Shown: positions 12,785 through 24,634, numbered from the stretch's first letter. The stretch is DNA of 64,000 nucleotides from Rhopalosiphum padi (GCF_020882245.1 NC_083599.1:72089745-72153744), one strand, 5' to 3'. Program-made: numbers and translations. Notes: generated by a model not told the origin, from the sequence alone.

Positions 12785-13940
12785 TTTTTTTATTTAATTT
12801 CTAACTGTTTCCAATACAGACATAGCTTAAAGGAGATATCAAAAATGTTATCTTTAAATACTTTTATTTATTTTCTATTTAATTACTATTTATTTTTGAA
12901 AAATAAAAAAAAAACTATAGTGGGTATAATATATTTTTTTATATTTAAAATATGTAAAATAAAATTGTAAATTTTATCTAATAAGTAATTCATATTAAAC
13001 AAGATTTGATTTTCTAATCAATACTACATCAATTTGCAAGTTAACCCAACCTTCGTCTACTCCAGAAACAGGAAACTTATTTAAATTATAAAATATGCAT
13101 CAAAATATTAAAAAATATATTATAAATATATTATAAATATTATTAAGCAAAATAAATCATAGGCTTACATTAAGTGTAAATTTAGAGGAGCTAGAAAAAT
13201 GGATGTGAGGGGGCTTTGTCCCCATCCACCTTCCAAGTACTGCAGTTACCTGTTAAAATAATTTTAAAACTTAAATTAATCCTACTTGTATAAATAATAA
13301 ATAATTCTAGTAATATCTAACTAGGCTCTACCAATCAAAATTATAAAGATTTTAAGTTTTGGCCAATAAGATTCGTTTACAAAAATAATGAGAAAAATTG
13401 TGTAGAACAAAAATAGAAAAAACATGGTACAGTATACAAATATACAAAAATAAAACACAACACAGGGCATTAGATGCTAAAGTGGTTTACTACGTTTAAT
13501 TAATTGGATTTTTATGTAAAAAAAAAATAAGAAGTTATTGTACACATTATGATTATGGTATGTATATATTTTTTTTCATATTTTAATTTTAATATATTAA
13601 GTTGTTTATTAAATAATGTTATGCTGAATAATTTTTATACTGCAATTTTATTTATCATGTAGTAGTAGTACATTTGTTTATTAGTTTTTTTTTAATATAT
13701 TATCTATATTTTTAAAAATCTCTAACTCTTTCTCTGCAATACAAGCATAACTTAAAGGAGACAGATAATTGTAATTGATATCTTTAAAAACAATTATGTA
13801 CATACTCTGTTTTTGATCAATAAAAAAAAAAAAAAAACACTGGTAGATACCTACAATATATTTTGTATCTAAAATATGTAAATACAATTAAAAAATGTAA
13901 TTACTAATTAATATTTAATTTTTTTATTTAATATTACAAA
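12785..13940. repeat. Two diverged direct copies of a ~200-bp segment, ~900 bp apart; possible ankyrin-type exon relics on minus strand
   Basis: 12795-12990 and 13705-13915 share, in the same order, a 'tctaact(g/c)ttt..caata(c)' start, the word 'ttaaaggaga', a 'tatcttt-aaa' stretch, a run of A's, 'ataatatatttt'/'acaatatatttt' and 'aaaatatgtaaa'. On the minus strand the second copy encodes LSPLSYACIAEKELEIF and the first ISPLSYVCIGN, reminiscent of an ankyrin repeat end (SPL-x-YAC). The first copy is stopped soon after. A further minus-strand piece near 13965-14075 (NNLSVETLVIKNSLPSNLRK) could be a downstream SOCS-like tail. Identification is weak; the duplication itself is visible. Confidence 0.35.
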
Positions 13941-15143
13941 TTTTTGCAACATAACTTATTCATCTATTTTGATGATAAATTTACGCAAATTGGACGGTAG
14001 ACTATTCTTTATCACCAGAGTTTCTACTGATAAATTGTTCAAAATATCAAACATTGAAGAGTTTAGAATTTTAAAAAACATAAGCTTGTAATAAATATTT
14101 ATAACAAGTTAATTTTATCAATTGCATTCTTATAAGTGTTAATAAAACAGAAATTATTATCATCGTTTAAAAAAACATCTTTAAATTTATAATTATATCC
14201 CCTTATGTGCATCTACGCAAGAAACTATCTTTATTTTATTCCACTACAGTACCATACCAATAAGTAAGTTTATAATATGTCCTCATTTATGACAAAAATA
14301 TTTTTAATAATTATGAATTAAATATATTATTAAACACTAATATACTCAGTAATCAATTCAAAAGTTAATACAATTTACATTTATGCATTATACATATTTT
14401 AGTCTGTACAAGAAAACGGTAGATATCAAACTATAGGTAAGACCATTTCACTAATTTTATAAAAAAAATAATTAGTTTTGAACTTAATGTAGTTTCTAAA
14501 TTAAAATTACCCTCAATTACACATACACTATAAGATAATAAACTAGACTTTATCATGTTTTGTATAACATGACATTTAAATTAAAAATATATAGTACAAT
14601 TACAGTTATTGTTTGGATATCCGCACAAATCTTTCTATCCTTGATCAAAATTAAAGCAAATAATCAACTATATTAAAATAATTAATATTATGTATTACTT
14701 TTTTAATATTTTTAATATTATTGAAGAATACAATTATCAATTTTTATCATCTTAAATTATAGTAAAAAAAATATTTGTGAAATATTTTTGTACAAAAATT
14801 TAAAAAAAACATATTGTAAGGAGATTCATATTTTTATACGATCAAAATCGGCTATTTTAATATCACAACATGTACATATATAATCAGAAAATCTGCTTAA
14901 TATATTATAAATAAAGGATCACATTTTTATTTCATAGTTACAATTATTACAAATCAAAAACATTTATATAAACGTTAGATATATTAATTATTATTTAAAA
15001 TAATAAACTTATTCACAGTTTTATTTGTTTAGTTGTAATACAATAATTATCATGATTTCATTAAAAAAACAATAATTGATAGTGATAATTGAATATGTAA
15101 AAACTTATATGACTACTTAATTAATAAATTATTATTCTTATCC
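13941..15143. other. AT-rich intergenic DNA downstream of LRR1
   Basis: Apart from the weak SOCS-like minus-strand segment near 13965-14075 nothing is recognisable. The stretch lies 3' of the LRR1-type gene, and no clear AATAAA on the minus strand immediately follows its stop codon. Confidence 0.4.
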
Positions 15144-15161
15144 TTCAAATGGTCTTATACA

Positions 15162-15215
15162 GAGGTGGACTGAGAATCGTGGCCGATTGCCCCTTTGCCT
15201 CCTTGGCTAGTTTTC
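15162..15215. mobile_element. hAT-like terminus abutting the LRR1 stop codon
   Basis: The plus strand reads CAGAGGTGGACTGAGAATCG followed by a 'ggccgattgcccctttgcc' stretch, a diverged form of the CAGTGGCGGACTGGG terminus seen at 4505. Only one end is visible. If the element reaches past 15209, the stop codon of the LRR1-type gene (minus strand, 15207-15209) would be supplied by transposon sequence. The inner boundary is uncertain. Confidence 0.35.
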
Positions 15216-17226
15216 TCTTAGTATTTTACAATTATTTGGAATACTACAAGACATTGATTGCATTACGTAACCAAAAGAAAATTCGGAGTAAGGTATCTCA
15301 TCTTTGCTATGTGTGTACTCTATTTGAGAGTAATCAGGTAATATCCATCTATTACACACAATACAACGACCCACTAAATTAAAGTATACCCACAGTGTAC
15401 GAGGTATATCTTGTCTCTTAAATGGTATACTACAATTATCCATAAAATTGTACAATGATAAATTTTTTAATGGTTGAATGGTAGTTTTTGAATAATTTTC
15501 ATTTCTTTCTTTATTAGACACATCCAAATATTGATGTAGGTATGATTTTTTTTGGCATTTCGTTACGACCATTGGGTTATTTGATAATTTCCATCCAAGA
15601 CTTTTTGCATAAAAAAGATTTTGAGGAACATATAATAATGCATTGTGTTCTAGATTGAAAAATAGTTTCTCAAGTTCTAGAAGACAATGAGGTATATATG
15701 TCTGAAAAAAAATAAACAATAATTTTCTAATTATTCATAGGATTAAAACAAGTAGATATTTAAATTCAGAATTTTTAAATAGTAATATTTTACATAGTTA
15801 TAACCTGCATGAAAATTGAAATATCATAAAAACTCAAAGTACAAATGCAGAATATGTTTTTAAGTTTGCTTGATATTTCACAATTTACTCAAAAATTAAA
15901 GGTTACACACTAGATTTGTTCTGTTGACAAAAAATTTGATTTTTAAAAGTTAGAAAAATAAAATAAAAAATAAGAACCAGTAAATATTGTCATTGTTACT
16001 ATAATAATGTTATCATTAGTTGAGATAATAGCATAATGCAGTTAATTATTGAAAACTATTAATAGATTCCTGGTATAAGTTATACACATTTTTTTTATCA
16101 AGTGCTTACATTAAATATAAATATAATTTTTATAACTGCATAACTATTTAGATATTCACTTTTTCTCTACGAAATTTATTACATTAATTTTTAAAGACAT
16201 ATTATAATTCCAAGTTCTAAATTAATAATGAAGAATAATACATTTTTAGGATTTTACCTAAAATTTCAAAATTAATACATTTTTTAAATAATCTTGTTAT
16301 GTACTATCCAAAAAAATTAGGATCAACAAGTATACTAAATTAATAACACTGATTGGATATGAAGGTAGATAGTATTGTTGTACAATTTACATTATAAATA
16401 CAATACATTCAAAAGATAATGTAAAACAATAGCATGACTATCCACAGCTAATCAATGCATTGGAGAAAGAAATAACAGAACAAAATCATGGTTTATAAAA
16501 GCGCATTGTAAAAAAGCCATTTAATAGATATAAATAGTAATAAATTCACTAAATTACCAGTTCATTATATCTTGCAGATAACAAATTTAAATTTTTCAGG
16601 AACATTATTTCAAGTGGTAATCTTTTGAGGCCAGTAGAATCAAAATTTAAGGATTTTAATGTATTGCAAATTGATGACATTGATATCCAATTCCAGAAGG
16701 TATCTTGATTAGTAGGTAGTTTACTACCGCGTATGCTTAGCATTCCAATGGGTAAACGACCAATTTCTACAGGAATCGTTGGTAAATCACAGCTTTCCAG
16801 CTTAAGTGAAGTCAAATGTGTCATGTTCAATATTCGCTTATCAAAACTATCAAGAGCTATACACTGGAGTGCAGTTGGATCAAAACGGTTAATAATGCGC
16901 TCCCTTAATTCAGTGACCATGATTTTTCTCTCATCAGCCATATTTTGAATTATTTCGTCTAAAAAGTGTACTTCAAGTGATTCTATTAGCAATAGTTTAT
17001 TGGGTTTTTTGAACTCCAATTCTAACCTCCCACTACCAATATTTCCGTGGTACACAAATTTCAGCATGGCGAAGTTGAAGTAGATCATACGTGGATCCGT
17101 AAAACATAAATAGTGTTTGTTATTTATTGTTTGCGTCATCACTCGCGTTTTGAAAGCACGTGCGTTCGACTCCTTCAATTCTAAATTTTGGATTGTAACA
17201 TATAAAACTGTATTATATTCAGACAT
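15207..17226 (-). CDS. LRR1: LRR1-type leucine-rich repeat protein (CUL2 ubiquitin-ligase substrate receptor family)
   Basis: Two exons, 16558-17226 and 15207-15701, joined in phase 0 over an 856-bp GT-AG intron, give 387 aa (human LRR1 is about 414). The N-terminal ~110 residues match the non-repeat first domain; from about residue 135 leucine-rich repeats follow (MTHLTSLKLESCDLPTIPVE, LKSLNFDSTGLKRLPLEIMF, LNLLSARYNELTYIPHCLLE). The C-terminal third ends in IPRTLW...RCIVCNRWIL and a final Cys-rich SCSIPNNC, matching the C-V-C-G-R-x-C-L and SLGC elements of LRR1. In vertebrates and worms LRR1 is the CUL2-RING substrate receptor that removes the CMG helicase at replication termination; that role is inferred by family. 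Start chosen at the first ATG (MSEYNTVLYVTIQNLELKES). No stops or shifts. A hAT-like terminus touches the 3' end. Confidence 0.8.
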
Positions 17227-17677
17227 TATTATTAAAATCGACGCACACGTTCACGATTTATAAAAAAACAACAGTGATATGGACTATTAACTGAGTACTG
17301 AGCATTACGGTCGTCGTGGTTAGGTATTGTCGGTGACACGATAACTGGAAGCTGACCGCCGCGATCCAAACGGATTATTTATTGTAGTGGTTGCTGCCGC
17401 CGTTCCGGAACGCAAAAATAGAATGAAAACCAGTGTCGGCCTGGCATATAAAAGGACTTGGCCGCAATTTTCTTTTGGGGCCTCAATATTTTTTTCTTCA
17501 TTTACTATGAACAAAGTTGTTCATAGAATAGTGGACATTTTTCTAGTAAGTAGTACTAAACTACTAAATGAGTAATTCCTGTAACATTTAAGATGACTTA
17601 GCTATAGTATCAATATAATTAGCGTTTTCTGAATCTTGTTATCTTTTTCAATCGCCATAAGCATTAAAGGTGATAGA
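17227..17677. promoter_or_regulatory. Upstream region of the LRR1-type gene
   Basis: Sequence 5' of the minus-strand LRR1 start is richer in G+C than its surroundings from about 17290 to 17490 (ggtcgtcgtggtt, gccgccgttccggaacg), as expected of a promoter. It includes a TATAAAA word at 17449-17455 on the plus strand; no core element could be assigned with confidence. Open frames on both strands here are short and unlike known proteins. Confidence 0.3.
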
Positions 17678-18286
17678 TAGGGCTAAGATTTATATACATT
17701 TACATGTTTTTTTTTCTAAAGTCCAAACTGATTGATTGTCAAATAATGAAATATGTCCACGATTTGATTTACTTTGATTAAATAGAACAATTTTTTTTTG
17801 CATATTTTGAACATAATGCATATAATTGTATTGTATATAAATTTTTGAGAATTCTGTAAATTTTAAATGGAATTTATTTAATGAACGTCTATTATTATTG
17901 GGCTATTTGACAAATTATTGAAAGTATACAACCTGTCTAAACTAAAATCGACTTAGTACTAAAGAAGAATAAGGGATTCAAAATACTTCTGAAAATGTGT
18001 GGCAATATAAACAATGAATATGAAATGGAAGAAAAATATGTTAATATTACTTTAAATTCAGGGCAAATCGCGTCGTTTAAATATATGCTTCAACAACATC
18101 GTGGGATGTGGAAAGGAGTTTCAGCCAATATAAATCTAATTGCCAATCGTTCACATTAGACAATTTAAAAAAAAAATATACTAATAGCATGTATTAACAA
18201 TAAGTTATAAATAATAATATAAACTAATATTTAAAAAAAAATTGGTAAATAAAATGCATATTTTACAATTTTTACTGCATAGAAAT
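17678..18286 (+). mobile_element. hAT remnant with C-terminal transposase fragment, right terminus broken
   Basis: The left end TAGGGCTAAGATTTATATAC matches the termini at 53803 (TAGGGCTAGGATTTCTATGC). The right side, aaaatgcatattttacaatt then actgcatagaaat, mirrors the inner border of the 53802 element, but the outermost bases are missing. Inside, plus strand 18040-18165 reads NITLNSGQIASFKYM and, after a one-base shift, SWDVERSFSQYKSN and SFTLDNL, the hAT dimerisation region. The right end stops next to sequence of the Harbinger-like element, which may have removed it. Confidence 0.6.
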
Positions 18287-18449
18287 GCAGTAAACTTCCC
18301 AACGATTGTCGGTTTCTGTGACACGCGCCAAAGGAAATGTTGCGCGGCTCGTCATACGACCTACGCCAATCCCACGACCTGTGAATTGAACGTGCTTAGC
18401 AATTGTTTTTTTTGTGTATTTTTTTTCAATATTTTTATTTAAATTTACA

Positions 18450-21400
18450 ATGGAATGGTCAAATGATCTTATAGTTGAATTTTTGGAGTTATATGAAAAA
18501 GAATCTTGCATATGGAATCCGAGTGATCCTCGGCATAAAAATAGGAACCACGTTCAAGACTCATGGAGAAATATTTCTGACAACTTAAGCATTAAATTAT
18601 CAATCTCAGAATTAAAAAAGAAAAAAGATTCCTTGATGTCTACTTATCGTAAATTGGCCTCAAAAGTTCGAGCAAGCAAAAAAACTGGATCGGGTTCAGA
18701 TGATGTATACAAACCAGACTGGTTTGCATATGAAAAAATGGCAAAATTTTTACACGCAGTTGTTCAACCTCGAACTACGATAACTTCAGAGGTAAATATA
18801 ATTTTATTTAGCTATAATATTCGTATATTTTTAAATATGATACAAATAATACAATACAATATAAAAACAATATTTTTTTTGTGGCATTTTCTGAATAATT
18901 ATTGAGAATTGAGAAAAACTTAAAAGAAATATTAAAAGGGTTTTTAGGTACCTACCTAACTGAGTATTTTGTTTATATTATATTAAACAAATATAAAATT
19001 AATTATTATAATTAAATATTAATAATATTTTATTTTTTTATATTTTTATTATTATTTATTTAATACAAATTTTGTATTTCATACAATTATTTTTATATTT
19101 TATACTATTTTGATTTTAATTTAATACATAATATTTATACGCATAATATTATAGGTACATACATATTTTGTATTTTAAAAATATTATAATAGTTATAATA
19201 AAAAAACATTTTACACACCACTCGATCAGCACATAAGACCTACGGTTATATTCAGAACCAAAATAATAGAATACAATTACCGAAATTTTATCTTTTAACC
19301 GTTCAACGAATTCCACAAATTTCCTCAAAGCAACATTATTGGTTGCAAACAGATCGATTGGATACTATTTAATTCATTTAAAATCGTACGTTTGTTACAT
19401 TATATGAATTAAGGACGATAAAAATGAGAAGGATATAAAGGTACTAGGTAGACAAGTAAGTACCGCTCTGCTGTATGTTAAGGGTCCGAAGGTTATTGTA
19501 TATAGTATACAAAGTCCGGATCCAGACCGCGGTCCGCCAGTTGCCGATCATTGTTATATAGGAAAAACGTTTATATTGTATTATATTATATTTTTTTTAT
19601 AGCTGAGGTTTTGTCAGTGATATCACTAAGTATGTTTCATTTTATTTATATTTTGTTTTTTGATACTTGTATTAGGCAGAGTTGTGCATTATTCGAATTA
19701 CATTGTATTTAGATAATATTTTATTCGAATGATTATTTCACAATTATTTGAATAAAAAAATATTCGATTAACTTTTATTGAAGACATTTAATTTCAAAAT
19801 ATCATTGTATAGGTAAATAAAGTCATATTAATATATAATTAACACCAATTCCAATAGTAAGTTCTTAAAAAATAATATATTAATGACAAATATTTATTGA
19901 TTACTTAACTTAAAACTGTAAAAGTAATAATAATGTACATAATATATTTTAATTATATAAATATATTAGTTTAAATAAAAAATATTAAAAAGTAGTGAAA
20001 TATTCAAATATAATGTAAAGTGACATTTTCTTTTTTTATTATTATATTTATTTATCATTCTGCCAAGTGACCGCACCATTCGAAACAAAATATTCTGCAA
20101 ACAAATCTCTTATCCTCATTGCCCCAAGTCCTGATCTACGAGGCAATATCCTTAGTGGTACAAAAGAGGACATATCATCTTGATCATTTCTCCAGGATCC
20201 CGGACAAAATTCATTTTCTTTTTCTGAATCAAATGTTCCCGGGGGTGAATAACTTGATTTAGAAGTTTTGCTTTTCCTCAAAAAGTTGTGTAATAATACA
20301 CACGTCATTGTTATATCGGTAACTTTCTGTTCGTTCAGTAAAATAGGTTTTCGGAAAACACGAAAAACAGACGATATAATTCCGAACGCATTTTCGACGA
20401 TCCGTCGAGCTCTTGATAATCGGTAATTAAATATCCGTTTCATACTGCCTTTTTCGTGAACTCCTGAGTATGGCTTCATCATATTTCTTCCCAATGAAAA
20501 TGCACCATCTCCTATGAATACATAAGGCATTAATTCTGTTTTTGAGGGGAGTGGCTCATCTAATGGCAACATTATTTCATTTGCCTCTAATTTATGCCAC
20601 AAAGACGTGTTTTTAAAAACCCCACTGTCATTTAAGCGACCTTGGCAACCAATATCGACATAGGTGAACATATAGTTTGCGTCAACTAATGCCATAAGGA
20701 CAATGCTAAATGTTCCTTTATAATTGTAAAATTCCGTGCCACTATTTATTGGACATTGAATAACAATATGTTTTCCATCGACTGCACCCAAACAGTGAGG
20801 AAAATTCCACCTTTCATTAAACTCATGAGCAACCTTCAGCCATTCGTCTGTTGTTTGGGGCAACTAAAAATAATAATAATGATTTAGAATAAATATAATA
20901 AATAATAAATAATAACTATAGAATAGTATTGTGTAACAAATATTATTTATTTAATTTAGTTTTATTTTGCGTAAATGTATATCTTCCGCGTATTTTTATT
21001 AAAAATTACTAATAATTCGCCAATTAAAAAAAAAATAATATATGTTAAATTGTTTAAAATTTTTATATTGCTTAATTATGTTTAAATACTAAAGTATTAA
21101 TTTTTTTCCCCCCCAAATCGTATCCAAATTATTTTTTATTATTAACAAAGTAGCACCCACCATAAAAAAATCTTAGATCCGCCACTGACAAAAAATGTAT
21201 AATACATTTTCAACCACAAAATTACTTGCAAATTTTCGCAATTTTGACATATTTCGTATAAATTCGAACTTTAAGCACTTATAAAAAAAAATTGTGACTA
21301 ACGATTTCGTATTATTTTTTTATCACTTTAAGAACAAATTATAAGAAACCTTGTATTAAATTTTCAAGATTTTCTGGCCAGCCAAAAAATTTTTATCGTT

Positions 21401-22752
21401 ATTTTAAAAAAAAATTCTCATAAAAATCGAAAATTTCAGTGGTCTATAAACCAAAAAAATAAAATAACTCAAAAAGAGTCAAAATATTTTGAAAATTTAA
21501 CTGTATATAGATAACACTAACATAAACATTTGGGGAAATTTTCAAGTATTTACATTTTACAATGAAAGAATTTATGAGTTGCAAAAACATAAAAAAATAA
21601 ATAGATTTTGTAAAAATATAGGTTTTACGTAAAAATTCCCGTTTTTCCGTTACTTTTTTTTGTTTTTCCCAATTTTTTTGAAAACTGTTGGAACATTTTA
21701 CTTTTTACCTATATATAATGCAAAAAGGACATAGGTAAAAATAACATATTATAAAACATAATTACATTAATTGTATATAAAAAAAATATAAATTATTAAA
21801 AAATAAACATTAAATTCATATTATATTATAAATCTTATTATCTCATTTAACATTTATCATACTTGTCTATTTAATTTATTATTGAGAAATAATTAGTGAG
21901 TTTCTTATGTTTATTATTTTTATAAATTGTACTTTTTTTGTAAAATTTTCTGACTTTGTTTACAATAACGGGTTTGTTATCAAATAGTTTATTTGTTATA
22001 TAGAAACATTAAATTTAAATTTACGCATTATTAAAAATCAAGATCATAGTTCTGAAATATAATTCGTTAAATAGAAGTTTTATTATAATTCATTAATGTT
22101 CAAAAATTGTTTTAATTCCAAAAATTATTTTTAAAATGAAATTTTACTTTTGGTTTTTTAGGAATTATTAGATCAATCGACTGTTGATGTTATTGGAATA
22201 GATGAAGACCAACACGATACCGAGGAAGAAGATAAAGAAACTACATCGACATCAACTACCGAAAAAATTTTTAAATCGCCTGCAGCATCCACCATGAAGA
22301 AAAAACGCAAAGCGAATGACCACTTTATAGAAATTGAAAGTCGAATGGATGAAGCATATAATATTTTAAAAAAAGCTTCGGTGGAACAAAGTCCTGACGT
22401 ATGTTTGCTTTATGCTGAGCTGCTTGCAAAAAAATTAAGAAATTTTAACGATAAAACCCGCGAGATAGCTATGCACGAAATAGATAACTATTTATTTAAT
22501 CTTAAATACAATAGAGCACAACACAATTATCTACCTCAAACATATCGTGACATTGGACATACATACCAAATTCACCCATTTACAGGATTATATAATCCAT
22601 CACCAAGCTCTCTAACAGAATACACGGCACCGTCACCACAATCTCAGTCATCTTCCTCAAGTTATTCGCAGTTTCCCACCAACATAGAAAACCCAGTACC
22701 TGGACCGTCATTTGAACATAATGACAGAACTTATGAAACATTTGACATTTAA
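18450..22752 (+). CDS. MADF-domain DNA-binding partner of the Harbinger-like element
   Basis: Two exons, 18450-18791 and 22162-22752, join in phase 0 (GAG/gtaaat ... tttttag/GAA) to give 310 aa. Residues ~5-97 form a MADF (Myb/SANT-like) domain: LIVEFLELYEKESCIWNPSD, an HVQDSWRNIS helix, a KKKKDSLMSTYRKL block and the W-F-A-Y-E-x-M ending. A Glu/Asp-rich linker, a basic KKKRKAND nuclear-localisation-like stretch and a helical segment (VCLLYAELLAKKLRNF) in a BESS-like position follow, then a Ser/Pro-rich tail. In characterised Harbinger elements the Myb-like partner brings the nuclease to the nucleus and element ends; assumed here. Its 3370-bp intron contains the last exon of the nuclease on the other strand. 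Start is the first ATG and keeps the whole MADF fold. Confidence 0.8.
19450..19565. repeat. Fragments: dispersed-repeat start and hAT MITE end
   Basis: At 19465 'accgctctgctgta' matches the start of the dispersed repeat at 34880 and 44825. About 60 bases on, 'ggatccagaccgcggtccgc' followed by 'cagttgccgatcattg' is, on the minus strand, a CAATGATCGGCAACTGG-type hAT MITE terminus related to the 3660 element. Both are single-ended fragments inside the MADF intron. Confidence 0.45.
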
Positions 22753-23752
22753 AATACATAAAGAGTATAAGTATGTTACTACCTATATTTTTTTAGAATA
22801 TCTTGTTAATTATTGTGTTATTTTTTTTTTACCAGTATTTAAATTTGATTTTATTGGTTAGTATAGAGGAAAAAATATTTATTTTCATGTTTTATTATTT
22901 ATTTATTTTTTATTTATTATATCTCAAGTTAAATATTATGTGTTAATTTTTTTATTTACAAGAAAGAATTAATTAATTTTTTTTTTACTTTATATATTTT
23001 GTTTTTTATTGTGTATACCTAGTACATTATAATATATAACTAAAGTTGGAAATATTTTTTTTTATTATCTAATTAGAAGGAAATTATTTTATTTACGAAA
23101 TATGTCATTTATAAGTTTGCTGTTTTCATAATACTTATTGTTTGTATCAATGTATTTTTTAAATAATAATAGTTATTAATTACCTTAATTTCATCTTTTA
23201 ATTCTTGTATTAATGCACTGCATACTTCTTGAACACATCTTGACACTGATTGTGGAGAGAATTTAAACATATAAGATAAACTAATAAAACTGTCTCCAGA
23301 AGCTAAATATCTTAATGTAACTGCTAATTTTTCTTGGATAGGGATAGATTTTCTCATATTGGTGTCATTTTTTGTTATTGATGGTCCAATTTTATTTAAC
23401 AAATATTCGAAATCTTCAGGTGACATTCGGCAAAAATTTTCGAATTTTTTTGTAGAGTTTAAAGTCAAATCATAAAGCATATTTGTCGCATTGTACCTGA
23501 AAATTAAAATGCGATAATTTATAAAATTAAAAAATAAATACCTACTGATATTATATAATATTGAAATTGAGATTATTATTAAGATTATATAGGTACTTAC
23601 TTATTTCGACTTTTATAATATTCATTCACCCAATATCGTCTTCTCTTTCTTGTCACCTTATCTTTTTTGTTATTATTTATTAAAATTTCACCACTTGCCA
23701 TAACATAATATGCTGCAGCACAAATTGCAAGTTTTGATTGTTTCGTTTCCAT
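20048..23752 (-). CDS. PIF/Harbinger DDE nuclease (HARBI1-like transposase)
   Basis: Three exons, 23601-23752, 23184-23496 and 20048-20863, join in frame to 426 aa. The N-terminal part has a basic stretch (KVTRKRRRYW) and the helical SPEDFEYLLNKIGPSI...LAVTLRYLASGDSF...SVSRCVQEVC region usual for HARBI1-type proteins. The catalytic core shows AVDGKHI (Asp ~184), VDANYMF, FIGDGAF (Asp ~274) and RARRIVENAFGI (Glu ~313). Introns have standard borders; the second is 2320 bp and carries exon 2 of the MADF gene on the opposite strand. No stop or shift is present. Family activity is cutting and joining of element ends with 3-bp target duplication. It could also be domesticated, but the adjacent MADF partner favours a transposon. 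Confidence 0.88.
21190..21720 (+). repeat. Dispersed repeat, copy A (3' part)
   Basis: This segment runs parallel to 35190-35690: shared words include 'gcaattttgacatatttcgta', 'gaactttaa(g/a)', 'gcttataa(a/c)aa', 'aaccttgtattaaattttcaa', 'catttgg', 'caagtattta' and 'aaaattcccgttttt', in the same order. It begins just after 'gatccgccactg' (21177-21188), itself a hobo-like hAT terminus on the minus strand. No coding capacity is visible. It lies inside both the MADF intron and the nuclease intron. Confidence 0.55.
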
Positions 23753-23850
23753 GTTAAAGTATTAATTTAAAAAGTTAAATTAAATTATTATTAAAAACAC
23801 ACAATAAATAGACGTCTACACTTCGTGAGCTACAGACGTAAAATGGTTGT

Positions 23851-24034
23851 TTAAGCCAAAAAAAAAAAATGAGATCGAAAATTCCTTTCCCGCGCCATGC
23901 CACGCCACGCCACGCGACATCTCCCGCGCCGTGGGATCGTATGGATTGCGCCTAGACAGGCTCGCCTGAATTTGGCGCGGTATATAGACAAACCCGCGCC
24001 TCGCGCCGCGCCACGCGCCGTGGGATCCCGGCTT
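23851..24034. repeat. GC-rich 184-bp block bounded by TTAAGCC...GGCTTAA
   Basis: An isolated block of CGCGCC, CACGCC and 'cgtgggatc' words in AT-rich surroundings. The word 'cgcgccgtgggatc' occurs at about 23927 and, as 'cgcgccgtgggatc', again at 24016. The outermost bases TTAAGCC (23852-23858) and GGCTTAA (24028-24034) are inverted. It may be the subterminal end of the Harbinger-like element or a small separate element at a TTAA target. Confidence 0.4.
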
Positions 24035-24634
24035 AACAACAAAAAAATAATAATATATTTATATGGTCAACTACACTTAAAATTTAAAACCTGAATGTGC
24101 AAAAATAGTAAGTTTGTGACGCAACTGGTGAATCTGTATAACATAGAACTCATAATAATTTTGATTATTGCTAATTTAAGTATTGACAAAAGATGTGGAG
24201 CAAAAACACCTATTGCACCTATATTTATCCGACCGTGGTTAGGTGAAATAGACAATTCCAATATTTTTTTATCTGCAAATAGGTAGGTATGTCCCGTTTT
24301 GTGTAGGTAAAAAGATAGATAGTGTACACTCGTAATGCACCGTAGTTGACCGTCCACTGTCCAGTGTAAATTGACAATCATTGATATTGCGTATTTGGGT
24401 CTGTATCTATATGTATTATGACCGTATTCGTTTCTATATTAACCAAAGTGTTTATACACCGGTATTGAAAAAAAAAATGTAATACCTATCCAAATGTCAG
24501 TTTTTACGTATCTTTTTTATTTATATGCATATTATACAAACATATTATTATTTTGATATTTCAATTTTAAAGATAGGTACGTCTAGTAAAGAGAAGAGTT
24601 TTAACATTTATAATTTTAACCTTAATAGTATTAT
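24035..24634. other. Region 5' of the KLHL10-type gene
   Basis: About 600 bp between the GC-rich block and the predicted KLHL10 start. Short frames on both strands show no family signature. A dinucleotide-poor, AT-rich composition returns at once. It should contain the KLHL10 promoter, but no core promoter element could be assigned. Confidence 0.35.

Larger units (their letters stand above)
18287..24034. mobile_element. PIF/Harbinger-like DNA transposon with two intact genes (boundaries approximate)
   Basis: The segment carries the gene pair that defines PIF/Harbinger elements: a DDE nuclease (minus, 20048-23752) and a MADF/Myb-like partner (plus, 18450-22752). Subterminal GC-rich blocks at 18305-18390 and 23890-24034 share words in inverted order (cgcgccaaa, catacga, atcccacg). 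I could not define exact terminal repeats or the 3-bp duplication: the right block ends ...GGCTTAA at 24034, but no matching left end was found. A repeat unrelated to the element (21190-21720) has entered the shared intron region. Both genes lack stops, so the copy may be recent or functional. Confidence 0.65.

Noticed and set aside
16733..16948. Plus-strand frame over LRR1
   Set aside because: Shadow of the minus-strand LRR1 exon, which has clear leucine-rich repeats.
24095..24286. Plus-strand 63-codon frame and opposing minus-strand 104-codon frame upstream of KLHL10
   Set aside because: Neither shows a motif or splices into KLHL10; they overlap each other and look like chance frames.
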